Assembly: GCA_008501635.1 (NCBI GenBank)
Contig: QQUJ01000017.1
Span: forward strand, 62,001 to 126,000
Direction: 5' to 3'
Length of the DNA: 64,000 nucleotides
Origin: Pseudomonadota bacterium
GTDB lineage: Bacteria; Pseudomonadota; Gammaproteobacteria; QQUJ01
Both the position numbers and the translations under genes were made by a program. The stretch's first letter is position 1; each line of letters begins with the position of its first letter. Below, one piece after another: positions 63,726 to 64,000 of this stretch. The notes beneath the pieces are model-generated. The model worked only from the letters and a program-made list of their open reading frames with translations, was not told where the DNA came from and ran no database searches.

Positions 63726-64000
63726 GCTTTTTGCTCCTTGCCACTAGAAACACTTTTACCACGAAGTACACAAAGTACACTAAGTAAGCAATTCATTAAT
63801 AAAAGAAACAGGGAAATTACGTTGAGCGATTCGAACACACTGGTCCGGTCATTCTTTCAGATTGTTTAACTTTGTGAACTTCGTGTACTTTGTGGTTAAA
63901 AAAAGCTTTTCCCGATTTCGCATCAGTTATCAATTCCCAGCGTCGTATTCGCTTGATAGCTTTTAAAGGCGATTTACCACGAAGTACACGAAGTAAGCAA
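63726..64000. other. Gene-free repetitive tail of the window
   Basis: No coding frame is convincing. The region is AT-rich and contains a direct ACCACGAAGTACAC string at 63759 and 63975, and an inverted CGTGTACTTTGTGGT copy at 63882-63896. The window ends inside another such repeat. Confidence 0.6.

Overview
The window is about 64 kb of a GC-rich gammaproteobacterial chromosome. The parA-parB-atpIBEFHAGDC-glmU-glmS order is the arrangement found beside the replication origin in many gammaproteobacteria. YceH, RraA, PspFABC, YajD and a plsB-like acyltransferase resemble gammaproteobacterial proteins closely. A sox cluster (soxYZAXB without soxCD), a TusE/DsrC-like protein, multihaem cytochromes and a cytochrome P460 point to a sulfur-oxidising chemolithotroph of the Chromatiales or a related order. 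The genus cannot be named from the sequence alone.

Layout. 1-12.5 kb: chromosome partitioning, the F1Fo ATP synthase operon with a good sigma-70 promoter and a strong terminator, a SlyD-type prolyl isomerase, and GlmU/GlmS for UDP-GlcNAc synthesis. 12.7-15.8 kb: an accessory island with a HipB/HipA pair, a small unknown gene and an HNH endonuclease. 16.2-26 kb: a sulfur-oxidation island, made of thioredoxin, a TtrS-like sensor kinase, its LuxR-type regulator, soxYZAXB, CcdA, a SoxW-like thioredoxin and a DsrC-like protein, closed by a strong terminator. 26-33.5 kb: a periplasmic protein, an EamA transporter, a HExxH protein, a three-gene redox cluster (ferredoxin-type reductase, cytochrome b, octahaem cytochrome c) and small housekeeping genes. 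33.5-42 kb: the PspF/PspABC envelope-stress locus with a recognisable sigma-54 promoter, YceH, RraA, a pirin, an acyltransferase, a shikimate-kinase-like protein, a membrane protein and a decayed nosD remnant. 42-49 kb: a nitrilase, an alpha/beta hydrolase and a run of unrecognised secreted proteins and lipoproteins. 49-56 kb: an OmpR-type two-component system divergent from a PspA-like, membrane protein and secreted von Willebrand A trio, with a CpxR-like box between them. 56-64 kb: an ABC exporter, a Yip1-type protein, an HxlR regulator divergent from a cytochrome P460, a kinase/regulator pair that looks like the proteobacterial dedicated sortase system, and a GxxExxY gene in repetitive DNA.

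How the parts fit. Sox oxidises thiosulfate in the periplasm. The lack of SoxCD in the cluster and the presence of a DsrC-like protein suggest that sulfane sulfur is stored or passed to the cytoplasm. Electrons would feed a respiratory chain coupled to the ATP synthase. Two separate PspA-type systems and three two-component systems show heavy investment in envelope sensing. Two families of miniature inverted-repeat elements are scattered between genes. One sits directly upstream of soxY, and another twice ends on the stop codon of a neighbouring gene. No rRNA, tRNA or CRISPR array was seen.
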